Shown here piece after piece: positions 27,183 to 35,931 of a stretch of DNA of 56,209 bases. The notes below the pieces were generated by a model, which was not told where the DNA came from, made no database searches, and saw only the letters and a list, made by a program, of their open reading frames with translations. Origin of the DNA: an uncultured Bacteroidales bacterium (GTDB taxonomy: Bacteria; Bacteroidota; Bacteroidia; Bacteroidales; UBA4417); contig CAIWMA010000268.1 in NCBI GenBank assembly GCA_903913645.1, positions 1 to 56,209 of the forward strand, in the 5' to 3' direction. The translations under genes and the position numbers were made by a program. Each line of letters opens with the position of its first letter. Within the stretch, counting starts at the first letter, position 1.

Positions 27183-28424
27183 TTACGTTTTTTGACTGAT
27201 TGTAAAACAATGCAATTCATTTTTAACGTACTTAATTTCAAGAAAGTGTGTACTGCAGATTTGTTTCACGATAGCCAATCCTAAACCATGCGATTTGGAA
27301 TTGCCCTTGATAAACCGTTGAAAAATATCTTCGTTATCCAGCTGGTTTGGCATCCCGGTATTGCAAATTCTGAACGCATCCTCTTTTATTGAAATTTCTA
27401 TCAGTCCATTCTCAATATTATGATTCACAGCATTCGAAAACAAATTATTAATAAGGATATCCGCGAGTTGAACGTTCATTTTTACTTTAAAATCTGACTG
27501 GCTAGTGAAGCTAACTTTGATGTTTTTTTCATTGAAAATAGGTTCAAATTCATCTATTTTACGCTTCACCAGATCGTTCAATATTATAAATTCGCTTGTT
27601 GTGAATTGGTTATTCTCAATCTTAGCAAGCAATAGCAGGTTTTGGTTGAGTAACGAGAGTCGCTTTAATGCATGAATTGCAGTTACAACTTTACTGAATG
27701 ATTCTTCCGTTAATTCCTGTTGCAGTATTTCTTCGAGGTTAAGTGAGGCAATGGCAAGTGGCGTTTGGATTTCGTGCGATGCATTCTCGGTAAATTCCTT
27801 CAGTGAAATAAAATCCTTCTTTAGTTTAGCAGTCAGATTATTTACAACCATGTTTAATCGGTCAAATTCTTCAATTCCAGATGTTTGTAATTGAAGTCCA
27901 GTATTTCTCCGAAAATCAAAATTCTCGATTTCCTTCAGGTTATTTTCAAAAACATTCCAGGTAGTTTTGTTTAATCTTTTGGTGATATAATATGAAATAG
28001 CAAAAGCAGCAAGCAGCAACGAAAAGATAACAGCTGCAATGCTTGCAGCAAGGTCTTCACTTTCTACTGAAGCTTCTCTTAATTTAACCGAGTAGTAAGC
28101 GCCATTTACTTTAATTACATTTGAGTATTCGATAAATGATTCCTGTTCATTTTCATGAGAGTTATATTTAATTTTCTCTTTAAATTCAGGATGGTTAACT
28201 GATTGGTTATTAACCTTGACCACTTCTATTATTGGTTTAAGTGAAGGAATTTGATTGTTTTCAGCTAATTGTTTTTCAATCAGGACTTCCAACGAAAACA
28301 GGTTTTCTCTTGTATTCGCAATTAAAATCGTTTTCAGTACATAATACCCGGAGATAGAAAACACAATAAGGATTACACTGAAAAGGACCAGGTAATTGCG
28401 GTTAATTTTTGTCAGAAACTTCAT
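27183..28424 (-). CDS. Sensor histidine kinase
   Basis: 413-residue inner-membrane kinase. TM1 at about 11-30, a periplasmic sensor segment of about 95 residues, TM2 at about 127-148, and a linker with little HAMP resemblance. The HisKA H-box is FTENASHEIQTPLAIA (phospho-acceptor His217). The ATPase domain has an N-box ILINNLFSNAVNHN and a G-box HGLGLAIVKQICSTHF. It overlaps the response regulator stop by four bases, so the pair is translationally coupled with the regulator first. The small periplasmic domain has no recognisable ligand fold; the neighbouring PepSY-like lipoprotein may take part in sensing (inference). Confidence 0.92.
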   Translation of the reverse strand: MKFLTKINRNYLVLFSVILIVFSISGYYVLKTILIANTRENLFSLEVLIEKQLAENNQIPSLKPIIEVVKVNNQSVNHPEFKEKIKYNSHENEQESFIEYSNVIKVNGAYYSVKLREASVESEDLAASIAAVIFSLLLAAFAISYYITKRLNKTTWNVFENNLKEIENFDFRRNTGLQLQTSGIEEFDRLNMVVNNLTAKLKKDFISLKEFTENASHEIQTPLAIASLNLEEILQQELTEESFSKVVTAIHALKRLSLLNQNLLLLAKIENNQFTTSEFIILNDLVKRKIDEFEPIFNEKNIKVSFTSQSDFKVKMNVQLADILINNLFSNAVNHNIENGLIEISIKEDAFRICNTGMPNQLDNEDIFQRFIKGNSKSHGLGLAIVKQICSTHFLEIKYVKNELHCFTISQKT

Positions 28425-29098
28425 GAGTCAGTAAATTTATAGCCCATTCCATAAAGAGTTTTGATATAGTCGGCTCCGCCTGCCATCTTAATTTTCTTTC
28501 GGATATTATTCAGATGGGTGTAAATAAAATCGTAGGTGTCAGCCAGATCAATGTTATCATCCCAAAGGTGTTCGGCAATGGCTTCTTTGGTAAGAACACG
28601 GTTTGGGTTGATGATCAGGAATAAAAGAATATCATATTCCTTTTTAGTGAGCATAATTTGCTGATCCTTGATAGTGACTGATTTGCTATCCGTGTTAATT
28701 GATATTTCGTTAAAAACAACATTGTTCGAGCCGGCATAATTACGACGGCGGAGCAAGGCTTTAATCCTGGAGTTTAATTCCGATAGTTGGAAAGGCTTTG
28801 TTATGTAGTCATCAGCACCCTGATCGAGGCCGGTGATTTTATCATCCAGAGAATTTTTGGCTGATAGAATTATTACTCCCGCTTTTCGATTATATTTTTT
28901 AATCGTTGTAAGCAATTCGAGTCCGTTCCCGTCAGGCAAGGTTATGTCTAAAAGGATAATATCATATTCGTAAACAGAAGTTTTATCGGATGCTTTTGAA
29001 AAGGACTCGGCCAGTTCACAGATATAATTCTCTTTGGTAAGGTAATTACCAATTGCAATCAGCAATTCAATTTCGTCTTCGATGATCAGGATCTTCAT
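28421..29098 (-). CDS. OmpR/PhoB-family response regulator
   Basis: 225-residue DNA-binding regulator. The receiver domain has acidic residues IIEDE (7-9), phospho-acceptor Asp51 in ILLDITLPDGNG and the conserved Lys in DYITKPFQL. The winged-helix output domain (about 130-225) has LTKKEYDILLFLIINPNRVL, IAEHLWDD and KTLYGMGYKF. OmpR-family proteins bind tandem half-sites at 10-11-bp spacing. Exactly such a site (TTCTAAAG twice, 11-bp period) lies 21 bases upstream of its own ATG and a near copy lies upstream of the PepSY-like gene, suggesting autoregulation. Confidence 0.93.
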   Translation of the reverse strand: MKILIIEDEIELLIAIGNYLTKENYICELAESFSKASDKTSVYEYDIILLDITLPDGNGLELLTTIKKYNRKAGVIILSAKNSLDDKITGLDQGADDYITKPFQLSELNSRIKALLRRRNYAGSNNVVFNEISINTDSKSVTIKDQQIMLTKKEYDILLFLIINPNRVLTKEAIAEHLWDDNIDLADTYDFIYTHLNNIRKKIKMAGGADYIKTLYGMGYKFTDS

Positions 29099-29102
29099 AA
29101 AT

Positions 29103-29137
29103 CAAAGTAACGCATTAATTCTAAAGGAATTCTAAAG
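29103..29137. promoter_or_regulatory. Promoter box and predicted autoregulatory operator of the two-component operon
   Basis: Minus-strand TTACTTTG (29103-29110) is close to TAnnTTTG. Eight bases further upstream come two identical half-sites TTCTAAAG (29119-29126 and 29130-29137) separated by GAA, an 11-bp period. The element lies in the intergenic region shared with the divergent YncE-like gene, so it may also affect that gene. Confidence 0.65.
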
Positions 29138-29255
29138 TAAGTATTTTAATAATATTTAACGCAATAAGTAGTGGAATCAAGGAATAAATTGCATTACTTT
29201 CGCTCCAAATTGCAATTCAAATTAACAAGAATCTTAAATCCTTAATTCCACCAAA

Positions 29256-30284
29256 ATGAAAAAAAATGTTTTTGCTGTTTGCCTTTTTGTTGTATTCAGC
29301 GGCATCATCTCTCTGAATGCCCAAACCTTTCATCCGGGCTATATAATCTCAAACCGGATTCACCTCGAAGGTGATGGGGGCTGGGATTATCTCACCGTTG
29401 ATGCACCCAATAACAGGCTGTTCGTTTCACACAGCACAATGGTGCAGGTTGTTGATCTTGAAAAAAGTACACTTATAACAACTATTGCTGATACCAAAGG
29501 TGTTCATGGAATTGCCCTGGCGGCCGATCTGAATAAAGGATTTATAAGTTGCGGAAAAGATTCTTCGGTGGTGGTTTTTGATATCACATCTTACAAGGTT
29601 ATTGAAAGGGTGAAAGTTACCGGTGCAAATCCGGATGCCATTCTTTACGATCCTTACAAGAAAATAGTTTTTACTTTTAATGGGAGAAGTTCAAACTCAA
29701 CTGTTCTAGATGCAACTACAAATAAAGTGATAGCAACTATTCCTCTTGCCGGCAAACCAGAATTTTCTGCCTCTGACAAAAATGGAAAAGTGTATGTAAA
29801 TATTGAAGATAAAAGCCTTGTCACTGTTATAAATACAAATACGCTGAAAGTTGAAAACAGCTGGTCCTTAGCACCTGGCGAGGAACCCAGCGGACTGGCA
29901 CTTGATAATGAAACACATCGCTTGTTTATGGTTTGCAGCAATAAACTGATGGTTGTTATGAACGCTTTAACCGGCAAAGTAATTACAACCCTTCCGATTG
30001 GCGACCGTTGTGATGGCGTAGCTTTTGATCCGGGCACAAAACGGGCATTTAGTTCAAACGGAGATGGAACTATGACAGTTGTTCAGGAAAATGCAAATGA
30101 TACATATACGGTTGTTGAAAATATAACTACACAAAAAGGTGCCCGTACCATTTCATGCAATCCATTGACACATAAACTTTACTCGCCTACAGCCGAGTTT
30201 GAAGCTCCAGTAGGAAATGCCCGCCCAGCGTTAAAGACCGGAACCTTTGTGATTCTGGAAATGGGAGTCAATCTGGCAAAATAA
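29256..30284 (+). CDS. YncE-family periplasmic beta-propeller protein
   Basis: 342 residues with a signal peptide (FAVCLFVVFSGIISLNAQ) and YVTN-type blades over the rest, for example NNRLFVSHSTMVQVVDLE, KVIERVKVTGANPDAILYDP, NKVIATIPLAGKPEFSAS, GKVITTLPIGDRCDGVAFDP and CNPLTHKLYSPTAEFE. These form a seven-bladed propeller in YncE relatives; function is unproven (DNA or metal-linked roles have been proposed for E. coli YncE). It is divergent from the two-component operon. A TACTTTCG box at 29195-29202, one mismatch from TAnnTTTG, may be its promoter. Confidence 0.88.
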   Translation: MKKNVFAVCLFVVFSGIISLNAQTFHPGYIISNRIHLEGDGGWDYLTVDAPNNRLFVSHSTMVQVVDLEKSTLITTIADTKGVHGIALAADLNKGFISCGKDSSVVVFDITSYKVIERVKVTGANPDAILYDPYKKIVFTFNGRSSNSTVLDATTNKVIATIPLAGKPEFSASDKNGKVYVNIEDKSLVTVINTNTLKVENSWSLAPGEEPSGLALDNETHRLFMVCSNKLMVVMNALTGKVITTLPIGDRCDGVAFDPGTKRAFSSNGDGTMTVVQENANDTYTVVENITTQKGARTISCNPLTHKLYSPTAEFEAPVGNARPALKTGTFVILEMGVNLAK

Positions 30285-30364
30285 TAATTAGAGTCGCAGC
30301 AATCATTGACGCTTGTCGAAATACAGCACTTAATTACTGTCTGAATTTCTTATCAATACTTTAC

Positions 30365-30417
30365 ATCTGCTCTTTTTCGTTTTACCCCATCCTGCGGGAA
30401 ATCGAAAAAGAGCAGAT
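30365..30417. terminator. Long perfect hairpin after the YncE-like gene
   Basis: ATCTGCTCTTTTTCG (30365-30379) pairs perfectly with CGAAAAAGAGCAGAT (30403-30417), a 15-bp stem; the inner ACCCC/GGG bases may extend it. It lies 80 bases past the YncE-like stop between converging genes, so it could end transcription from either side. Confidence 0.65.
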
Positions 30418-30514
30418 AATGGTACTTTCATCTGAGAAAAATACAATTACACCTTAAATAAAGGAAATTTAGACGACTCTCAGTTTTATAAATCTAAATC
30501 TAAGAATCCTTAGC

Positions 30515-30552
30515 CACTAACAATCTCTGCTTTTACGCTGAGATTGTTAGTG
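30515..30552. terminator. Second perfect hairpin between converging genes
   Basis: CACTAACAATCTC (30515-30527) and GAGATTGTTAGTG (30540-30552) form a 13-bp stem with a 12-base loop, about 30 bases beyond the stop of the minus-strand DUF4954 gene. Probably the terminator for that gene, or part of a two-hairpin bidirectional unit with the one at 30365. Confidence 0.6.
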
Positions 30553-30583
30553 AAAATATTTAATTTCCTGTGGAATCATCGTG

Positions 30584-32797
30584 TTAACTGGATAACTCCA
30601 GTCTTTTGCTTAATTCCTCTATGAAAATTGTATCCTTTTTTAGTTTTTCCTGTTGCTGGATTATAAACGGTGTTTTTTCAAGCTTTCCTATAACAGCTTC
30701 CATCTCTTTTTTATCAGCATAAAGCATTTGCCTGAAAGGATTTTCGTAATCTTTCTGCCGCGAATGACGAATTTCAGCCAGCAGATGTTTCCGGAAGTTT
30801 AAGTACCATCCCATCATTTCCTTCAGAGATGAGGAATCAAAAGTTGTGTTTTTGCTCGATTCCTGTAGCGAAGCGATTGCATGATTCAGTTTTTGGCCTG
30901 CATAAGCATTTCCCTGGGAAACATAAAACTCGTGAACCTGCTGCCAGCTGATAATTTCGTACGATACAATTTTCTCCTTCATCTTGTTTAGCTCAACTAC
31001 CGAAATCATTTGTCCGCCTATATTTTCAAATTTCAGACGTATTGCCGGTTTGTTAAGCATTTCAAGTAGTTCTGCAGTTTTTATTCCCGGATTTCTGCGG
31101 CAATGCTCAATAATTAAATCAAAAGCATAATACATAACGTAATCCTGGTAAGCCTGGTAGGCATCAGCAGGTTTCAGCAGTTTAACCTGCCTGTTGCTGT
31201 TTTCGATCGAATGTTTTGCCAGGGAAAGTGACGTTGGTTTATCTGTTTTCTTTGACAGGAATTCCATTCCATAAGCCTGGTACTCAGCTTCTGAAAATGT
31301 CTTTTCCGGAAAGTTTTTATAACAGAAATTCTTCCCGGCATGTAATTCAAGCAACTTCAAAGCATCGAAAATCGAATTAATTGTATCTGGAGCCAGGTAA
31401 TGCGATTCAAGAAACTGTGTTTTTTCGGTACGTTTGTCGCGGCTCTCGCATTTCCAGGAATTACGCTCCAATGCAAACTGGTTGTACATAAGCCAGTATG
31501 CAGGCATAATATGCAATTCGTTATTTGAAGTGTCGTTACTTACCAACGAGAATGGGAAAGGAATATCCATTTCGGATGGATAATCTGCTTTGGTAAGAAT
31601 GGCGAAAGGGGCGAAGCGTGAATTGTGTTTCAGGCTGGTGCATAATGCTGGCCAGAACCCTCTGCCGGCTAAAATTTCACCGTCGGCACCGCGGCTGTTG
31701 TGATTTGAACCGATGGTTGCACCTGCAGCAATATTGCTTTGACCCTCTATGGTTGAAGCAATTAGAAACGAATTGTTATGGTGTTGTTCGTGAGCCGGGA
31801 ATATCAAGGAATTCAATACTTCGCAGCACGAAATGGTTGCATTGTCGCCCAAAAAGGAATTTATCAGCCTCGCACCGTATTTTAGCTGTGAATTAGATCC
31901 CAGCATAAACCGTACAGCCTTTACACCGTAAAATATCCTGCAGCCTTTACCGACTATGCCATTTACAAGTTCACAACCTTCACCAATCTGCGTGATTGCT
32001 TCGGGCGTTGAATTGATCGTTAGGTTTTTCAGCTTATTGGCACCTTTCAGATAGGCATCGGTTCCGGTTTTAACGTCTTTAATTATACTGCAGTTTTTAA
32101 TAACAGTTCTGTCACCGATGGTTCCGTAATATCCGCGTTGATTGTCGAATTTTTTCTCAGTCATTTCGCGGAATCGGCGCTGGAGATCGGTGTTTTGCCT
32201 GTCGCGGCTCCAAAGCCAGGCATCACCGGGAAGCATGCCATCGAAAGGTAACACAGCACGGCCTCCGTTTTCGTTGCATATTTCCATCCATACCCGGATT
32301 TCCTCAGGTTCGCCTTCTGTTAGAATCCCATTGCCGAATTTAGCATGACTGGTAGTTGACATTTCGTTCACGTTGGTGATAATTACCTCATCACCAATAA
32401 TATAGTATGCCATGTAGTTCACATTGTCCACAACAACATTATCGCCAAAATCACAGTTGATAATGATGCTGTTGTATAAACCAACCGGCATGCGCAAATC
32501 GTTAAACTCCAGGAAAAAAGGTTCGAGTTTCCCTATCCGAACGAGCCCGAAAAACTTACAGTTTTTAACCAACTCAGGATTAAAAGCTTCCGAAACCATA
32601 AGGTTATTCCAGTCATCACAGGTATTCCGGTTTCTAACCAGGACTTCAATTTCATGCGCATTCAGATGCCGGTACCGGCTGCTATCCGGGTTTTGTAAAT
32701 AGCGGAGATAGTATTCATCCTTGCCCTGTGGTATATATTCTGCCGGTATAAAATTGTGACCCAGCGAATTGAGAGGTTCTTTCCTTATAATGTTCAT
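30584..32797 (-). CDS. DUF4954 family protein
   Basis: 737-residue protein of a family found mainly in Bacteroidota. The middle (about 100-380) has hexapeptide-like repeats typical of left-handed beta-helix acyl- or nucleotidyltransferases: NSIIINCDFGDNVVVDNV, YIIGDEVIITNVN, CSIIKDVKTGTDAYLKG, SFLGDNATISCCEVLNS and SNIAAGATIGSNHNSRG. The C-terminal half is helical (NKMKEKIVSYEIISWQQVHEF). There is no signal peptide, so it is cytoplasmic. The reaction is unknown; a sugar-nucleotide or acyl transfer role follows only from the fold. It is adjacent to alaS on the same strand but separated by a strong terminator. Confidence 0.88.
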   Translation of the reverse strand: MNIIRKEPLNSLGHNFIPAEYIPQGKDEYYLRYLQNPDSSRYRHLNAHEIEVLVRNRNTCDDWNNLMVSEAFNPELVKNCKFFGLVRIGKLEPFFLEFNDLRMPVGLYNSIIINCDFGDNVVVDNVNYMAYYIIGDEVIITNVNEMSTTSHAKFGNGILTEGEPEEIRVWMEICNENGGRAVLPFDGMLPGDAWLWSRDRQNTDLQRRFREMTEKKFDNQRGYYGTIGDRTVIKNCSIIKDVKTGTDAYLKGANKLKNLTINSTPEAITQIGEGCELVNGIVGKGCRIFYGVKAVRFMLGSNSQLKYGARLINSFLGDNATISCCEVLNSLIFPAHEQHHNNSFLIASTIEGQSNIAAGATIGSNHNSRGADGEILAGRGFWPALCTSLKHNSRFAPFAILTKADYPSEMDIPFPFSLVSNDTSNNELHIMPAYWLMYNQFALERNSWKCESRDKRTEKTQFLESHYLAPDTINSIFDALKLLELHAGKNFCYKNFPEKTFSEAEYQAYGMEFLSKKTDKPTSLSLAKHSIENSNRQVKLLKPADAYQAYQDYVMYYAFDLIIEHCRRNPGIKTAELLEMLNKPAIRLKFENIGGQMISVVELNKMKEKIVSYEIISWQQVHEFYVSQGNAYAGQKLNHAIASLQESSKNTTFDSSSLKEMMGWYLNFRKHLLAEIRHSRQKDYENPFRQMLYADKKEMEAVIGKLEKTPFIIQQQEKLKKDTIFIEELSKRLELSS

Positions 32798-32955
32798 ACG
32801 GGTATATTTAATTTCATAAAATTATTGAAATGCGCCGGATATTGAGTGAGTTTTTAAAATTATTTTAGAATAAATTGTAAATAATTAATAATGATATAGA
32901 TATAAGTTTTTACTTTCAAATTCAGTTTTCACTAAACTTTAGAACAGTCATTAAA

Positions 32956-32983
32956 AAAGCCGGCAAATCTAATCGCCGGCTTT
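32956..32983 (-). terminator. Intrinsic terminator of alaS
   Basis: AAAGCCGGC (32956-32964) and GCCGGCTTT (32975-32983) form a GC-rich stem with a 10-base loop, followed in the minus direction by a run of T. It lies 20 bases past the alaS stop. Confidence 0.85.
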
Positions 32984-33002
32984 CTTACTTTTGCTTTTTT
33001 GA

Positions 33003-35615
33003 TTAAGCTATAAAATTCCTTGCCAGTTTCAATGCATCATCAAGCCCTTGTGGATTTTTGCCACCGGCGGTTGCAAAGCCTGGCTGTCCGCCGCCGCCAC
33101 CTTGTATGGATTTGGCAAGTTCACGAACAATATTACCTGCATTCAAGCCTTTGGAGACGATCAATTCATCGGAAACCAAAACACTTAAAGTTGCTTTGCC
33201 ATCATTTTCGGAACCAAGAACCAGGAAAAGATTGTCAATACCGGCCCGCATTCCAAATGCTATTTCCTTAGCGGCAGATGCATCTGCGTTTATTCGGGTT
33301 GACAGGAAATTGATGCCGTTAATCTGCTCAATTTGGGTAAGCAGTTTGTCTTTCAGTTTCAATGCTTTTTCGTGGTTAAATACTTCGAGTATTTTCCGCA
33401 TCTCTGCATTCTGATCCATCAGTTGCTGAACAGCTTTTAAAGGCTCTGTAGGACTTTTAACCAGTTGTTTCAGGTTCGCGATTATGGATTCCTGTTCATA
33501 AACATATTCTTCCACTTTCGCTGCTGTAATGGCTTCAATACGTCGGATACCGGAGGCGATGGCACCTTCACTTACTATTTTCACCAAACCGATTTGCCCT
33601 GTTGCCTGCACGTGAGTTCCGCCACAGAGCTCAACCGAGTTTCCATAACGGATCACGCGGACCTTATCGCCGTATTTCTCGCCAAAAAATGCCAGTGCAC
33701 CCATATCAACGGCTTCATCCATGGTTACGGAACGATGCTCATCCAACCTGGAATTTTCACGAACCAGACTGTTGGTCATTCTCTCGATGGCAAGCAGTTC
33801 TTCATCTGTAAGTTTCTGGAAATGAGAAAAGTCGAAACGGAAATAATCAGGGCCGACAAAAGAGCCTTTTTGCTCAACATGCGTTCCCAGGGTTTTGCGC
33901 AGTGAATAATGCAGTAAGTGAGTAGCTGAGTGGTTATTGGCAATAGCTGTTCTGCGATCGATATCAACAACCGCCCTGAAAGTAGTTGAAGGATTTTCAG
34001 GCAGGTTTTCAACGATATGCACAATCAGGTTGTTTTCCTTACGGGTGTCAATTACCTGCAGGTTTTCATTTGCTGAAGTCAGGGTTCCGGTATCGCCCGA
34101 TTGTCCGCCACTTTCGGCATAAAATGGAGTGCGGTCAAAAACCAGTTGGTAAACATCCTTTCCTTTCGCCGTTATTTTACGGTAACGGGTAATTTTTATA
34201 TCGGACTGAGTGGTATCATAAGCCAGGAATTCAGTGCTTTCCGATACTGCAAGTTCATGCCAGTCGTCGGTAGAAACCGTGGCGTCGCGGCGTGAGCGGA
34301 TTTTCTGTTCTTCGAGTTTTATCCTGAAATTCTCCATATCCACATCCCAGCCTATTTCGCGGCTCATCAGCTGGGTAAGGTCGATGGGGAAACCAAATGT
34401 GTCGTACATTTCGAATGCAAATTCACCGTTAATCACTTTCTGATCAGGATGCGAGGCAATGTACTGATTGAATTTCACAATTCCTGTTGCTAGAGTGCGA
34501 AGGAAAGATGATTCTTCCTCATGTATAACACGTTGAATAAGTTGCAGATTCCGTGTAAGTTCAGGAAACGATTCACCCATTTGTGTTTCGAGAACTGCGA
34601 CAAGCTTGAACATAAGTGGTTCGCGCATGCCAAGGAACGAATACGCATAACGGACGGCGCGTCGGAGGATACGTCGTATCACATAGCCGGCTTTTACATT
34701 CGAAGGAAGTTGTCCGTCGGCAATGGCAAAAGTTACAGCACGCAAATGATCGGCAATAACGCGCATGGCGACATCACTCTGTTGATTGCTTCCGTATGCA
34801 ATATTTGAAATTTTTGCGATTTCGGCCAGAAGAGGAGTGAAAACATCGGTATCATAATTGCTCTGCTTGCCTTGTAAAACCATGCAAAGGCGCTCGAAAC
34901 CCATTCCGGTATCCACATGTTTTGCGGGAAGCGGAACCAATGAACCATTAGCCTGGCGGTTGTATTGAATAAAAACGTTGTTCCATATCTCAATAACCTG
35001 GGGATGATCATTATTCACCAGTTGATCGCCAGGGATTTTTGCTTTTTCGGCTTCATCGCGAATATCAACATGGATTTCGGAACAAGGTCCGCAAGGACCA
35101 GTATCGCCCATTTCCCAGAAATTATCCTTCTTTGAGCCGCGAAGAATGCGATCTACGGCTATGTATTTCTTCCAGATTTCCAGCGCTTCGGTATCTTCGG
35201 CCATATTATCACTTGCATCGCCGCCAAATATGGTGACATACAATTTATCTTTATCAATTTTATAAACTTCGGTAAGCAGTTCCCAGGCCCAGCCAATGGC
35301 TTCTTCTTTAAAATAATCGCCAAACGACCAGTTGCCCAGCATTTCGAACATGGTATGATGGTATGTATCGTGGCCAACTTCTTCCAGGTCGTTGTGTTTT
35401 CCCGAAACGCGCAGGCATTTTTGCGAATCAGTTACCCTTGGCCATTTGGCAGGTTCGTTCCCCAGAAACCAATCTTTAAACTGGTTCATACCGGCATTGG
35501 TGAACATCAGCGTTGGGTCATTTTTTACCACCATAGGAGCAGATGGAACAACCTGGTGTTGCTTTGAAGTGAAGAATCCAAGGAAAGTGCGGCGTATTTC
35601 GGTACTGGTCATCAT
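33003..35615 (-). CDS. alaS: Alanine--tRNA ligase
   Basis: Charges tRNA-Ala and edits mischarged Ser/Gly. 870 residues, the full bacterial length. The class II catalytic core begins STEIRRTFLGFFTSKQHQVV with motif PTLMFTNAGMNQFKDWFLG and continues GNWSFGDYFKEEAI. The editing domain has HSATHLLHYSLR and CGGTHVQATGQIG, which ligate zinc. The C-terminal C-Ala domain ends GGGGGQPGFATAGGKNP. Two ATG codons start the gene (35615 and 35612) and either could be used. A TAAATTTG promoter box is at 35756-35763 on the minus strand. Confidence 0.97.
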   Translation of the reverse strand: MMTSTEIRRTFLGFFTSKQHQVVPSAPMVVKNDPTLMFTNAGMNQFKDWFLGNEPAKWPRVTDSQKCLRVSGKHNDLEEVGHDTYHHTMFEMLGNWSFGDYFKEEAIGWAWELLTEVYKIDKDKLYVTIFGGDASDNMAEDTEALEIWKKYIAVDRILRGSKKDNFWEMGDTGPCGPCSEIHVDIRDEAEKAKIPGDQLVNNDHPQVIEIWNNVFIQYNRQANGSLVPLPAKHVDTGMGFERLCMVLQGKQSNYDTDVFTPLLAEIAKISNIAYGSNQQSDVAMRVIADHLRAVTFAIADGQLPSNVKAGYVIRRILRRAVRYAYSFLGMREPLMFKLVAVLETQMGESFPELTRNLQLIQRVIHEEESSFLRTLATGIVKFNQYIASHPDQKVINGEFAFEMYDTFGFPIDLTQLMSREIGWDVDMENFRIKLEEQKIRSRRDATVSTDDWHELAVSESTEFLAYDTTQSDIKITRYRKITAKGKDVYQLVFDRTPFYAESGGQSGDTGTLTSANENLQVIDTRKENNLIVHIVENLPENPSTTFRAVVDIDRRTAIANNHSATHLLHYSLRKTLGTHVEQKGSFVGPDYFRFDFSHFQKLTDEELLAIERMTNSLVRENSRLDEHRSVTMDEAVDMGALAFFGEKYGDKVRVIRYGNSVELCGGTHVQATGQIGLVKIVSEGAIASGIRRIEAITAAKVEEYVYEQESIIANLKQLVKSPTEPLKAVQQLMDQNAEMRKILEVFNHEKALKLKDKLLTQIEQINGINFLSTRINADASAAKEIAFGMRAGIDNLFLVLGSENDGKATLSVLVSDELIVSKGLNAGNIVRELAKSIQGGGGGQPGFATAGGKNPQGLDDALKLARNFIA

Positions 35616-35931
35616 TAAATATAATTATTATAGTTAATTGGCTTTTGGTTGGCGGATGCGTATTTAATTGTATCTTAGTGGTTTAAAAGAGGTGAAGTAA
35701 AGATGAACTTTTATTAAAACAAGCATTTAACAATTGTTCACACAAGGAAAGGCTGCAAATTTAAGTTAAATAATTATTTTTGCCGTTACCGGAATGCAAC
35801 TTGAGTTGTAAATTAGCAGAATCACTGGGATATCCGGAGTTTCAAATATTCAAAATAGATCAAAGCTCAAGGTTCAAGATGTGGTATTAAAGTCCTTAAA
35901 ACCTAATCCCAAAAGCCTTTAAAGAAATAAA
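35616..35931. other. Divergent promoter region, alaS / M23 peptidase
   Basis: 316 bases without a gene. Minus-strand TAAATTTG at 35756-35763 (for alaS) and plus-strand TATTTTTG at 35775-35782 (for the peptidase) are both exact TAnnTTTG boxes, 11 bases apart, so the promoters are back-to-back or overlapping. A short three-unit heptad repeat lies at 35861-35881. Confidence 0.55.
35861..35881. repeat. Short heptad repeat (3 units)
   Basis: CAAAGCT, CAAGGTT and CAAGATG follow each other with a strict 7-base period in the leader of the M23 peptidase gene. It is the shortest and least certain of the heptad arrays in this window. Confidence 0.4.
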
